Source: Pseudobdellovibrionaceae bacterium (GTDB taxonomy: Bacteria > Bdellovibrionota > Bdellovibrionia > Bdellovibrionales > UBA1609). From it: a stretch of DNA of 37,317 nucleotides. The notes beneath the pieces are model-generated. The model was given only the letters and a program-made list of their open reading frames with translations, did no database searches and was not told the origin of the DNA. Both the position numbers and the translations under genes were made by a program. Below, piece by piece: positions 25,106 through 33,724 of the stretch (position 1 is its first letter; every line of letters begins with the position of its first letter). The DNA is taken from contig JAUVAX010000024.1 of assembly GCA_030591685.1 (NCBI GenBank), forward strand, positions 1 to 37,317, given 5' to 3'.

Positions 25106-26278
25106 ATGGCTAAAAGATCTAAAGAATTTCAACTTGGGTTTGATAAATCACTTTTGCTAATCACTATTTTTTTGATTGGCCTAGGGCTTGTGCAAGTTTT
25201 TAGCTCAAGTTTTATATTTGCAATTGAAAAGTATGACGATGGGTTTTTCTTTTTTAGAAAACAAGTGTTCTATGCTTTTTTATCAATTTTTGTTCTCATC
25301 GTGACGGCACTCTCCCCATGGAAATATATAAAAACAGCCGGCAAGACCCTATGGGTGTTTGCCTTTTTAGGAGTTTTTTTAACTTTATACTCTGGCCTAG
25401 GAGTTGAGTCCGGTGGTGCCAAAAGGTGGCTTTCGCTGCCCTTTGGGTTTAGAGTTGAGCCAGCTGAGGCTTTAAAAATTTGCTACCCCTTTTGGGTCGG
25501 ATTTTTTTTACACTGGTCCCCCAAATTAAAATCAAGCTTTAAGGTGGGAGCACAATTTTTAATGTTATCACTGCCCTTAGTTTTTTTACTACAACAACCT
25601 GACTTTGGTACTTTCGTTATTTGCATAGTTGTAATTATGAGTATGTACTTTGTTTTTGGCCTCTCGTTAAAGCACATATTTGTTGGGTCCATTGTTTCAA
25701 TATCAGGGTTCGCAGCACTAATTTTAACGTCTCCTTATAGGCTCTCTCGTGTGCAGGCCTTTTTAAACCCTTGGGCAGACCCCTCTAATAAAGGCTTTCA
25801 GGTGATTCAAAGCATGTTAAGTGTTCATGCGGGCGGATTATTTGGTAAAGGGCTTGGGCAAGGGCAGGCAAAATTATTTTTCTTACCAGAGGCGCACACA
25901 GATTTTATATTTGCCATTTTTGCCGAAGAATGGGGGTTTATTGGTGTCCTTGGAATCTTATTACTCTACGCATTTTTAATTTATAACGGACTTAAAATTA
26001 CAGCTCAATGTAAAGACTTGTATGCTAAATCTGTGAGCATAGGCATTACAATGGTCATTGCTTTAAACATATTTGTTAATATCGGTGTTGTATTTGGTTT
26101 GTTGCCGCCAAAAGGGTTAACTTTACCATTTATGAGCTATGGCGGTAGCTCGTTATTAACAATGAGTTTTGGCGTAGGAGTTTTACTGTGTATTAGCCGT
26201 CATATAAATACAGACCCTGGCTTTGGGCGACGTAAGCACTCAGGTCGATACTATAAAATTAATGGAGTCTTTTCTTGA
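25106..26278 (+). CDS. ftsW: Septal glycan polymerase FtsW (SEDS family)
   Basis: An integral membrane SEDS glycosyltransferase that polymerises lipid II at the septum with FtsI. Motifs are GAKRWLSL, RVEPAEALKI, FLPEAHTDFIFAIFAEEWG and the PPKGLTLPFMSYGGSS loop. I chose ATG 25106 (MAKRSKEF, 390 residues). Upstream TTG 25070 and ATG 25088 are in frame but lie in the predicted promoter and add no family-like residues. No ribosome site precedes 25106, which agrees with a leaderless mRNA. Its stop overlaps the TTG start of murG. Confidence 0.93.
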   Translation: MAKRSKEFQLGFDKSLLLITIFLIGLGLVQVFSSSFIFAIEKYDDGFFFFRKQVFYAFLSIFVLIVTALSPWKYIKTAGKTLWVFAFLGVFLTLYSGLGVESGGAKRWLSLPFGFRVEPAEALKICYPFWVGFFLHWSPKLKSSFKVGAQFLMLSLPLVFLLQQPDFGTFVICIVVIMSMYFVFGLSLKHIFVGSIVSISGFAALILTSPYRLSRVQAFLNPWADPSNKGFQVIQSMLSVHAGGLFGKGLGQGQAKLFFLPEAHTDFIFAIFAEEWGFIGVLGILLLYAFLIYNGLKITAQCKDLYAKSVSIGITMVIALNIFVNIGVVFGLLPPKGLTLPFMSYGGSSLLTMSFGVGVLLCISRHINTDPGFGRRKHSGRYYKINGVFS

Positions 26279-27345
26279 ACAAAGACATCATATTTATTGC
26301 CGGTGGGGGTACAGGTGGGCACGTATACCCAGCACTGGCTATTGCTGAGGCTCTAACGGCGATAAACCCTCAATGCGAAATTCATTTTTTTGGTACAAAA
26401 AGAGGGATTGAAAAATTAGTGATCCCAACAAAGGGTTACCCCCTACATCTTATCCCTATTGGTCGCTTTAATAATATTAGTAGTTTTGAAAAAATAAAAA
26501 CAATTGTTTTTTTACCCATTGCTTTTTTAAAGGCCTTTTTTTTACTTTTAAAGTATAAGCCAAAAGTAGTGCTTGGAGTGGGGGGCTATGCCTCACTACC
26601 CGTCGTATTAGTGGCGGCGTGGATGGGTAAAAAAACCTTTATTTGGGAGCCGAATGCGCATGCAGGGATGGCAAACCGGATTTTATCAAAATGGGTTGAT
26701 AGGGCTCTTGTGGTATTTGAGAACACCAAAAAGCATTTAAAAAGTAAAAACATACAGCTTGTGGGTCTGCCGGTAAGGGCAGAGATTGAAAGTGCCCCTG
26801 CCTCGCTCGATCATACAACATTTAATGTACTTGTTTTCGGAGGCAGCCAAGGGGCTCGTGGGATTAACAAAACCGTAAGTGACGCTATTGTACATGGTGG
26901 GTCATGGCTAGATAATGTAGAAATAGTTCATCAGGTTGGAAAGTACGATTTAGATGAAGTCCGCAAAAAGTATCAAGGCTTAAAAACAACGATTCAAGCA
27001 CATGAATATTTGCACGACATGGAAGCGCGCTATACGTGGGCTGATTTGGTGGTTTGTCGCTCAGGCGCCAGCACTGTGGCAGAGCTTGCGGCCTCCTCAA
27101 AGGCCGCCTTGCTTATCCCCTTTCCGGGGGCCGCTGACGAACACCAACAGAAAAATGCAGAGAATTTAGAAAGTAAGGGTGCGGCTGTTATGTGCTTGCA
27201 GTCAGACTTTAGTACAGACTATTTTATCGAACAAATAAGAGCCCTAAAATTAGATTTTTCAAAATTAAAATCTTTATCAAAAAATATAAAACAGTTTCAT
27301 CACCATCAGGCGGCAAAGCAAATAGCTGAAATAATTTTAAAATAA
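26275..27345 (+). CDS. murG: Lipid II-forming GlcNAc transferase MurG
   Basis: A peripheral membrane GT-B enzyme that adds GlcNAc from UDP-GlcNAc to lipid I. Motifs are GGGTGGHVYPALA near the N-terminus, GGYASLP, WEPNAHAG, FGGSQGARGIN and FPGAADEHQQKNA. At 356 residues it is the usual length. It starts at TTG 26275, which overlaps the ftsW stop (TTGA). GGAG at 26264-26267 is the ribosome site. After it the plus-strand run stops, and a PilZ gene converges from the other strand. Confidence 0.96.
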   Translation: MNKDIIFIAGGGTGGHVYPALAIAEALTAINPQCEIHFFGTKRGIEKLVIPTKGYPLHLIPIGRFNNISSFEKIKTIVFLPIAFLKAFFLLLKYKPKVVLGVGGYASLPVVLVAAWMGKKTFIWEPNAHAGMANRILSKWVDRALVVFENTKKHLKSKNIQLVGLPVRAEIESAPASLDHTTFNVLVFGGSQGARGINKTVSDAIVHGGSWLDNVEIVHQVGKYDLDEVRKKYQGLKTTIQAHEYLHDMEARYTWADLVVCRSGASTVAELAASSKAALLIPFPGAADEHQQKNAENLESKGAAVMCLQSDFSTDYFIEQIRALKLDFSKLKSLSKNIKQFHHHQAAKQIAEIILK

Positions 27346-27485
27346 ATAAGAATACTCTATTAAAAATTGTAGTCGATAGGGTTTACTATAATAGTATCGG
27401 TGGTTTTTAACTCAAGACTCAAAAACTCTGATTATTAAGAGCGGGGCCCTATAAGCAAGTTCACTTTAACTTTATTTAGCGGGTA

Positions 27486-27938
27486 TCAGGTCTCTTGGGC
27501 GATGAGCTTATTAATGAGTATTTCATTTTCTGGGGACTTGTTGATAAATTTAAATCCTAAAATTTGCGTTTTAAGTTTTTCATCTTTTAGTGTCCGAACA
27601 AGTCGAGCCGCGAGGGAAAACTCAGGGGTAGTCTCTGAGGGGCTAATATTAATTTTATATATATTATCTAACTCAAAGACCCCCTCAAAGCTGTAAATAC
27701 AAACGCCATGAGTGTTTAAGTCAATGCAGTTTCCATCAAGTGCTAAGCCGGTAGAAGAGTCAACTACGTTCATTTTATGCATAAATACATAGCGCTCACT
27801 TGTTCTTTTATTGCGATCCTTTGGAGAGGGGAGGGCCCCCTCTAAATTGGTGATAACCTCTATGGCATCACTTTTTTGATGAATCTCATTGGCAATAAAT
27901 TTTTTTAATTCTTCGATCTCATTGATATTTGAGCCCAT
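27486..27938 (-). CDS. PilZ-domain protein
   Basis: A 150-residue soluble protein. Residues about 43-145 fit PilZ, the cyclic-di-GMP receptor fold. The RxxxR motif is in KRTSERYVF, and the second motif reads D-L-N-T-H-G in place of the usual (D/N)xSxxG. The Ser-to-Asn change may weaken binding. The N-terminal 40 residues are helical and acidic. It lies on the opposite strand inside the dcw cluster, between murG and murC. The downstream partner, whether division, motility or surface, is unknown. Confidence 0.72.
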   Translation of the reverse strand: MGSNINEIEELKKFIANEIHQKSDAIEVITNLEGALPSPKDRNKRTSERYVFMHKMNVVDSSTGLALDGNCIDLNTHGVCIYSFEGVFELDNIYKINISPSETTPEFSLAARLVRTLKDEKLKTQILGFKFINKSPENEILINKLIAQET

Positions 27939-28303
27939 ATAACCTCTTTTAAAAAATCATATCAAATATGCTACGGCCGTCCAGGTAAAAATTAGTTTAT
28001 GGAACATAATAGTTAAAGGTAATTAAGTCTTCAAGGCTTGAGGGCAAATATAACTACTAAATGCAACGGCCTAAAAAATAGGCCTTTAAAATAAATGAAA
28101 GGCTCTGGATTAAAGTGGGAGGGGGGGGTAAGTTAAGGCTCCGTAAGTGAGTATAGGATTAAATAAGAGGGCTGAGCAGCAGCCTGAGATGCCAATAAAA
28201 GCTTATGAGCTGGACTTATTTAGTCATTTTATTTTGCAAAAAGCCCGCTAAAGGGATTAATGGTTAGATTGCAATATTTAAAAATTAGGATTATAAAGGT
28301 TCT
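27939..28303. other. Gap between PilZ gene and murC
   Basis: 365 bases holding the divergent 5' regions of the PilZ gene and murC. GGCCTA (28068-28073) and TAGGCC (28079-28084) form a 6-bp hairpin with an AAAAA loop and a short TTT tail, a weak terminator or attenuator. A G-run of eight or more lies near 28120-28131. No coding frame of note was seen. The murC promoter is at the right end. Confidence 0.45.
28269..28297 (+). promoter_or_regulatory. Candidate murC promoter
   Basis: TTGCAA (28269-28274) and TATAAA (28292-28297), 17 nt apart, match sigma70 well. The expected start would be at about 28304, the A of the murC ATG, which would make the mRNA leaderless. AAAGG at 28295-28299 could alternatively serve as a ribosome site if transcription starts further upstream. 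Confidence 0.5.
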
Positions 28304-29662
28304 ATGCGTATAGCCACATCAAGAGTACATTTTATAGGAATTGGCGGTATAGGTATGTGCGGCCTTGCAGAGCTCTTACATAATATGGGGGCTAGGGTTT
28401 CTGGTAGTGATTTTTTAGCAAATGACCAGACCGCTCACTTAGAGTCAATAGGGGTTACTGTTTTCAAGGGCCACAGTGCCGAAAATTTATCGGACTGTGA
28501 TGTGGTTGTATACTCTAGTGCAGTAAAGTCGAATAATATAGAGTTTGAAGCCGCCATTAATAAAAGGATCCCCCTCATCCCTCGCGCGGAGGCATTGGCC
28601 GAAATTATGCGCTTAAAAAGAGGTGTTGCTGTTGCGGGGACTCATGGCAAAACAACAACAACAAGTTTAGCAGCTTCTATTTTTTTATCGGCTCATTTAG
28701 ACCCGACTATTGTTGTGGGAGGGCGTTTAGACCTCATTCAGTCAACAGCTAAACTTGGTTCGGGGGAGTGGCTTATTGCTGAGGCCGATGAGAGTGATGG
28801 GAGATTTTTAAACCTCTCACCTGAAATAGCTATTATAACGAACATAGACAAGGACCATCTTGATTATTATAAAACCTTTACGGCCTTAAAAAAAACCTTT
28901 TACGATTTTGCTCAAAGAATCCCTTTTTACGGCAGTCTCATTGCCTGTGGTGATGACCCTATAGTTAAAGATGTTTTTGGTAGTTTTCCAAAAAAATGTT
29001 TATTTTATGGTTTTAGTAACTCAAATGAATACCATCTTGAGGGTTCAAAAAGTCACTATAAAGTTTTCTTTAAGGGCTTTTTACTGGGTGAAATAACTAT
29101 GCCGCTGCCGGGGCGTTATAATGCGTTAAATACATTAGCAGCTATAATTTCAGGGCTTGTCGCGGGGTTAACTTTTGATCAGTGCAAAGTTGGGATTGAG
29201 TCCTTTAAAGGGGTTGATCGAAGATTTCAACATAAAGGGCTTCGTTCGGGAGTTGATTATTATGATGATTACGGCCACCACCCAACCGAAGTGGTGTCGG
29301 TAATCTCTGCATTTAAAGAACAGTATCCGGAGCGACATTTGCGTGTGCTTTTTCAACCCCACAGGTATTCGCGAACTAAAATCTGCTGGAATGAATTTAT
29401 TAAGGCCTTTGATTTGGCCGATGAGCTTATCATGTTAGATATCTACGCGGCCGGCGAGGACCCTATTGAGGGGGTGACATCTGAAATTTTAGCCTCTGAT
29501 ATTACGGGCACAAAGGTCACATACTTGCCATCTAACGACGAGCAATTATTAATCAATGGGCTTAAAGATATTCAATTAAACTTTAAGCGCGGCGATATAT
29601 TTTTAAGCTTAGGCGCCGGTAATGTGGGGCGTATAGCCGAAAGCCTTATCGATTCGGACTAA
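28304..29662 (+). CDS. murC: UDP-MurNAc:L-alanine ligase MurC
   Basis: It adds L-Ala to UDP-MurNAc, the first Mur ligase step. Motifs are FIGIGGIGMCGLAE, the P-loop GTHGKTT (112-118), EADESDGRFL, TNIDKDHLDYY, DDYGHHPTEV and FQPHRYSRT. At 452 residues it is normal. It begins the third plus-strand block of the dcw cluster, and murB follows after 3 nt. Confidence 0.96.
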   Translation: MRIATSRVHFIGIGGIGMCGLAELLHNMGARVSGSDFLANDQTAHLESIGVTVFKGHSAENLSDCDVVVYSSAVKSNNIEFEAAINKRIPLIPRAEALAEIMRLKRGVAVAGTHGKTTTTSLAASIFLSAHLDPTIVVGGRLDLIQSTAKLGSGEWLIAEADESDGRFLNLSPEIAIITNIDKDHLDYYKTFTALKKTFYDFAQRIPFYGSLIACGDDPIVKDVFGSFPKKCLFYGFSNSNEYHLEGSKSHYKVFFKGFLLGEITMPLPGRYNALNTLAAIISGLVAGLTFDQCKVGIESFKGVDRRFQHKGLRSGVDYYDDYGHHPTEVVSVISAFKEQYPERHLRVLFQPHRYSRTKICWNEFIKAFDLADELIMLDIYAAGEDPIEGVTSEILASDITGTKVTYLPSNDEQLLINGLKDIQLNFKRGDIFLSLGAGNVGRIAESLIDSD

Positions 29663-29665
29663 ATT

Positions 29666-30574
29666 ATGTCATCAAAATTAATTGTAAAAAATCACAGTCT
29701 AAAGCCCTATAGCTCATGGCAGGTGGGCGGAGAGGCGGAGTTCTTTGCTTTGCCCAAAACGTTAGACGAAATAAAAGATTGTATTTATTGGTCTAAAAAA
29801 AATAATAAAACCCTGACCGTATTGGGTGATGGGAGTAACGTACTGATCAGCGATCAAGGCGTAAAAGGGCTTGTGATTTGCTTGTCAAACTTTAAGGGTA
29901 TTGAGTCTCAAAATAGTAGCGACAATCGATTTCAAATTATTGCTAAAGCCGGTACAAGTAAAGTAGATTTATTGAGAGCTTTTATGAAGCAAAAGTTAGC
30001 CCCGGCCTTGTTTTTATCGGGCCTTCCGGGGCAGTTAGCAGGTGGCATTGTTATGAATGCGGGCGTGAGTGAAGCCCGAGTGCCAAAAGAGTTTTGTGAA
30101 ATCGTAGATTGGGTTGAGGTTTTAAAAACAGGCCCTGATGATGACCTTGAAACAAAGCGATATCAAAAAAGTGAAATTTCATGGAGCTATCGCGGATCTT
30201 CAGGTTGGCAGCCTGGAGTTATTGTTCGAGCCCAGCTCAGTTGGCCGAACAGTCCAGACGCTGAAATCCCAAAAAAAGTAATTGCCGCAAATAAGTTAAG
30301 GCTATCAAACCAACCCTTAGAGCTGCCAAGTTGTGGTTCGACGTTTAAAAACCCAGGCCCCATTAGTGCTGGTCAGTTAATTGAAGAGTGTGGGTTAAAG
30401 GGGTACCAAGTTGGGGGTGCTAAAATATCTGAAAAGCACGCTAATTTTATTGTGAATATTAACAGTGCTAAGGCTTCAGATATTGCTAATATTATAGCCC
30501 ATGTAAAGCTTGTGGTTAAAAATGAAAAGCAAACGGACCTTGTCACAGAAGTTAAATATATAGGCTCATGGTAA
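29666..30574 (+). CDS. murB: UDP-N-acetylenolpyruvoylglucosamine reductase MurB
   Basis: An FAD enzyme that reduces UDP-GlcNAc-enolpyruvate to UDP-MurNAc with NADPH. FAD-binding motifs are GDGSNVLISD and GLPGQLAGGIVMNAG. The catalytic Ser is in CGSTFKNP, and the catalytic Glu near the end is in LVTEVKYIG. At 302 residues it is the short, type II form. It lies 3 nt after murC and is surely co-transcribed with it. Confidence 0.95.
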   Translation: MSSKLIVKNHSLKPYSSWQVGGEAEFFALPKTLDEIKDCIYWSKKNNKTLTVLGDGSNVLISDQGVKGLVICLSNFKGIESQNSSDNRFQIIAKAGTSKVDLLRAFMKQKLAPALFLSGLPGQLAGGIVMNAGVSEARVPKEFCEIVDWVEVLKTGPDDDLETKRYQKSEISWSYRGSSGWQPGVIVRAQLSWPNSPDAEIPKKVIAANKLRLSNQPLELPSCGSTFKNPGPISAGQLIEECGLKGYQVGGAKISEKHANFIVNINSAKASDIANIIAHVKLVVKNEKQTDLVTEVKYIGSW

Positions 30575-30691
30575 GCGGAGCTTTAAATTAAAATGTTGCT
30601 AAAAAGCCTATGAAAACTCAAAAATTTAGGGGCTAGTCGGATACAGGCTTGCGTGTTACTGTTGTCATATTATCTGGGAGGGTTTTTTAAA

Positions 30692-31618
30692 ATGAAATAT
30701 AAAAAAATAGCCCTAGTTAAAGGCGGCATGGGCTCAGAGAGAGATGTTAGCTTGTCTACGGGCGCTGCGTTTGAGCAATCACTTAAAGATTTAAATTTAG
30801 AATACGTAGTCATTGATGCTAAAGAGGACTTCCCGAGGCTTCTGATGGAGTCCGGAGCTGACGTGGCTCTATTAGCCCTTCACGGTAAATATGCTGAGGA
30901 TGGTGTTGTTCAGGGGATATGTGAGTATTTAAAAATACCCTACTCAGGCAGCGGTGTGCTCACCTCTGCGCTTTGTATGAATAAAGTCTTAACTAAGCAG
31001 ATTTTTTTACAAAATGGCGTATCGACCCCTGAATATCAGTTAGTAGATCTTTCTATGACCTCTGTGGATAAAGTGGATATATTTTTACAAGCCCCAGTTG
31101 TAGTAAAGCCCTCACGAGATGGGTCAAGTGTTGGCATTACTATTTGTAAAACTAACGCCGAAATCAGGCCCGCTATTGAAGAGGCCAGTAAGTTTGATGA
31201 CCAAATACTCATTGAAAGGTTTATTTCCGGCATTGAGTTGACCGTGCCGGTAATTATGGGCAAAAGCCTAACTCCTATTGAAATTTTGCCTAAGCTTGAG
31301 TTTTATAACTATGAAAACAAATACACGGCCGGAAATACCGATTATTTTCTCCCAGCAAGGGTTGAGAAAGAGGCCTTAGAGGATCTAAAACAACTCTCAG
31401 AGAAAATTTATACGATCTTTAATATAGGGACCTACTGCCGTATTGACTATATGATGGACAGGAACTCTAAACTATATGTATTAGAAATAAACACTCTCCC
31501 CGGGTTTACGCCCACCTCGCTTGTGCCAAAATCAGCAAAACATGATGGCATTCAATTTAACGACCTCATCTTAACTCTTATCGAAGGGGCGCACTTAGAT
31601 TACCAGGGTGTTAAGTGA
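30692..31618 (+). CDS. ddl: D-alanine-D-alanine ligase
   Basis: An ATP-grasp ligase that makes D-Ala-D-Ala for MurF. ATG 30692 (308 residues) is preferred because GGGAGGG (30676-30682) lies 9 nt upstream and KKIALVKGGMGSERDVS begins the fold. A GTG at 30653 would add 13 residues. Motifs are LHGKYAEDG, VKPSRDGSSVGI, YENKYTAGNTDYFLPA and LEINTLPGFTPTS. The tyrosine-containing omega-loop favours D-Ala over D-lactate. Confidence 0.95.
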   Translation: MKYKKIALVKGGMGSERDVSLSTGAAFEQSLKDLNLEYVVIDAKEDFPRLLMESGADVALLALHGKYAEDGVVQGICEYLKIPYSGSGVLTSALCMNKVLTKQIFLQNGVSTPEYQLVDLSMTSVDKVDIFLQAPVVVKPSRDGSSVGITICKTNAEIRPAIEEASKFDDQILIERFISGIELTVPVIMGKSLTPIEILPKLEFYNYENKYTAGNTDYFLPARVEKEALEDLKQLSEKIYTIFNIGTYCRIDYMMDRNSKLYVLEINTLPGFTPTSLVPKSAKHDGIQFNDLILTLIEGAHLDYQGVK

Positions 31619-31699
31619 TATTGAAAATTTGACGAGGTCATTGTTCATGCATTAGACTTTTAAAAGAGCACCACTTCCCATATTAGAGAACAGAGGTTT

Positions 31700-32419
31700 T
31701 TGTTGAAAAAAAAAGTATACTTACCTTTAGGCTTCGCTCTTTCAATATTTTTGGCTTACACACTGTATTCATTTAGCTCCATGCCGATTAAGGCTGTTGA
31801 GTTTAGGTCTGTAGCCGCTGTAGATGGTCTATTATTTAAAAAAGTAAAAACCCAACTGGAGAGCTTATCTCAAGAGTACGTAGGCCAGAATTTAATAAAG
31901 CTAAATTTAAGAATGCTTGCCAATAGGTTTGAAGAGTATAAAGAGATAAAAGAGGCCCGAGTTTTCAGGCGGTTTTCGGGGCGAGTAAACGTCGATTTAC
32001 TGTTTCATAAGCCGTCGGCGGTTTATTTGTCAAAAAGAAATAAGCTGTACCCTGTTTCAGTAACAGGGGTTTTGTTGAGTGAAATTGCGGTCAAAGAATT
32101 CCCGGACTTGCCAATTATTCGGGGTGAATTATTTATGACAGATAAAAAAGCTAGACTAAGGGCTGTAAAAATTTTGGAATTTTTACCTCAAGCCGGGCGG
32201 TTTTCAAAAGAAAACATATCAGAAATCTATAAATCAAAAACTAACGGGTACACTCTTGTATTGAAAAGCACAGGCACAGAGGTCTTTCTGGGAGAGAGTT
32301 TTATAAATAAAAAACTTTTATCTGTAGCTAAGGTTTTAAAATACATGGATGACGGACGACTTGAGGGCCGCGTCATTGATGCTCGGTTCTTAAAGAAAGT
32401 GGTTGTCAAGGTATACTAA
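31700..32419 (+). CDS. ftsQ: Division protein FtsQ (DivIB)
   Basis: A bitopic division protein that links FtsL/FtsB to the septal synthase. It has a short basic tail, a membrane helix at about 6-25, a POTRA domain at about 29-95 (PIKAVEFRSV to VDLLFHKPSAVY), and a beta domain after it. At 239 residues it fits. The start is TTG 31700 or the next codon, TTG 31703, with AGAGG just upstream. The call rests on fold pattern and position between ddl and ftsA. Confidence 0.88.
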   Translation: MLKKKVYLPLGFALSIFLAYTLYSFSSMPIKAVEFRSVAAVDGLLFKKVKTQLESLSQEYVGQNLIKLNLRMLANRFEEYKEIKEARVFRRFSGRVNVDLLFHKPSAVYLSKRNKLYPVSVTGVLLSEIAVKEFPDLPIIRGELFMTDKKARLRAVKILEFLPQAGRFSKENISEIYKSKTNGYTLVLKSTGTEVFLGESFINKKLLSVAKVLKYMDDGRLEGRVIDARFLKKVVVKVY

Positions 32420-32479
32420 CAAACCTTAGCCTATACTTAGGGACGGAGCTTCTTAGAAACATAGCATCAAGGATTTTAG

Positions 32480-33709
32480 ATGGTAGAAAAAGGCAGCAAA
32501 GAGCTTATCGCAGGTTTAGACATTGGTACTACCAAAGTCTCCTGTATCATTGGTCAGTCGGGCCCTCAAGGATTAGATATTATAGGAGTTGGTACCTCTG
32601 CTAACAGAGGTGTTCGGCAGGGGGCTGTGATTAATATAGACATCACAGCTGAGGCCATTACAAAAGCCAAAGAAGAGGCCGAGCTCATGGCTGGGCAAAA
32701 GGTATCAGAGGTTTGGTTAGGTGTGGCGGGCTCCCATATGCAGTCGTTTGATTCAAACGGGATGATCGCAGTTAGAAACCAAGAGGTGGATCAAGATGAT
32801 GTCGCCCGTGTTATTGAGGCCGCTCAGGCCGTAGCCATACCCAGTGATCGAGAGGTACTTCATGTTCTCCCAACACAATATATGGTTGACGGTCAGTCAG
32901 GTATTTTGGACCCCGTTGGTATGTCAGGGGTGCGGCTAGAGGCATCAGTGCATATTATTACGGGGGCTAAATCGGGGTTACAAAACGCCATTAAGTGCAC
33001 TCAAAAAGCGGGTTTAAAGGTTAAGGGTTTAGTTTTACAGCAGTATGCTTCGGCTCTTGCGGTATTATCTGAGGATGAAAAAAACTTAGGCGTATGTACG
33101 GTTGATATGGGCGGCGGGACTTGTGATTTAATTGCTTTCACATCAGGTGCTGTGACTTACACTGGCGTTGTCCCTGTAGGGGGTCAAAACTTTTCGCATG
33201 ACATAGCTATGGGCTTGCGAACGACTCAAAACAATGCCGAAGAATTAAAGCGAAAGTACGGCAGTGCTTTAACAGAAACCGTTTCGCACGAAGAAACCAT
33301 AGAGGCTGAGAGTGTCGGGGGTCGACAAAAAAGAATGCTCAGTCGTTATGACCTTTGTGAAATAATAGAGGCCCGGGCTGAAGAAACATTAAAATTAATT
33401 AAAACAAAAATTGAAGAGGCCGGCTTAACTAAAAAACTCGGCAGCGGTATCGTGCTCACAGGCGGAGTCAGTCAACTGAATGGACTTAACGAAATGGGTG
33501 ATTTTATATTTGATATCCCTGTACGTAAAGGTTTTGCAAGTCGCACGGGCGGGCTTAAGGACATTGCTAAGTCCCCTCAGTACGCAACAGCAGTGGGACT
33601 GCTACTTTATGGGTTAAAACAAAGCCCAGTAAAAAAGCAAAGCAGACCTCGTGAAAAAACAAATAAATTTATTAATAAGGTTCGTCAATTTTTTGAAGAA
33701 GCACTTTGA
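32480..33709 (+). CDS. ftsA: Division protein FtsA
   Basis: An actin-like ATPase that tethers FtsZ to the membrane. It has LIAGLDIGTTKVSCIIGQ (phosphate 1), VDMGGGTCDLI (phosphate 2), GIVLTGGVSQLNG (adenosine loop), and a C-terminal amphipathic helix NKFINKVRQFFEEAL for membrane binding. At 409 residues it is typical. AAGGA precedes ATG 32480. ftsZ follows after 15 nt. Confidence 0.97.
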   Translation: MVEKGSKELIAGLDIGTTKVSCIIGQSGPQGLDIIGVGTSANRGVRQGAVINIDITAEAITKAKEEAELMAGQKVSEVWLGVAGSHMQSFDSNGMIAVRNQEVDQDDVARVIEAAQAVAIPSDREVLHVLPTQYMVDGQSGILDPVGMSGVRLEASVHIITGAKSGLQNAIKCTQKAGLKVKGLVLQQYASALAVLSEDEKNLGVCTVDMGGGTCDLIAFTSGAVTYTGVVPVGGQNFSHDIAMGLRTTQNNAEELKRKYGSALTETVSHEETIEAESVGGRQKRMLSRYDLCEIIEARAEETLKLIKTKIEEAGLTKKLGSGIVLTGGVSQLNGLNEMGDFIFDIPVRKGFASRTGGLKDIAKSPQYATAVGLLLYGLKQSPVKKQSRPREKTNKFINKVRQFFEEAL

Positions 33710-33724
33710 TCCATTGGAGGGATT

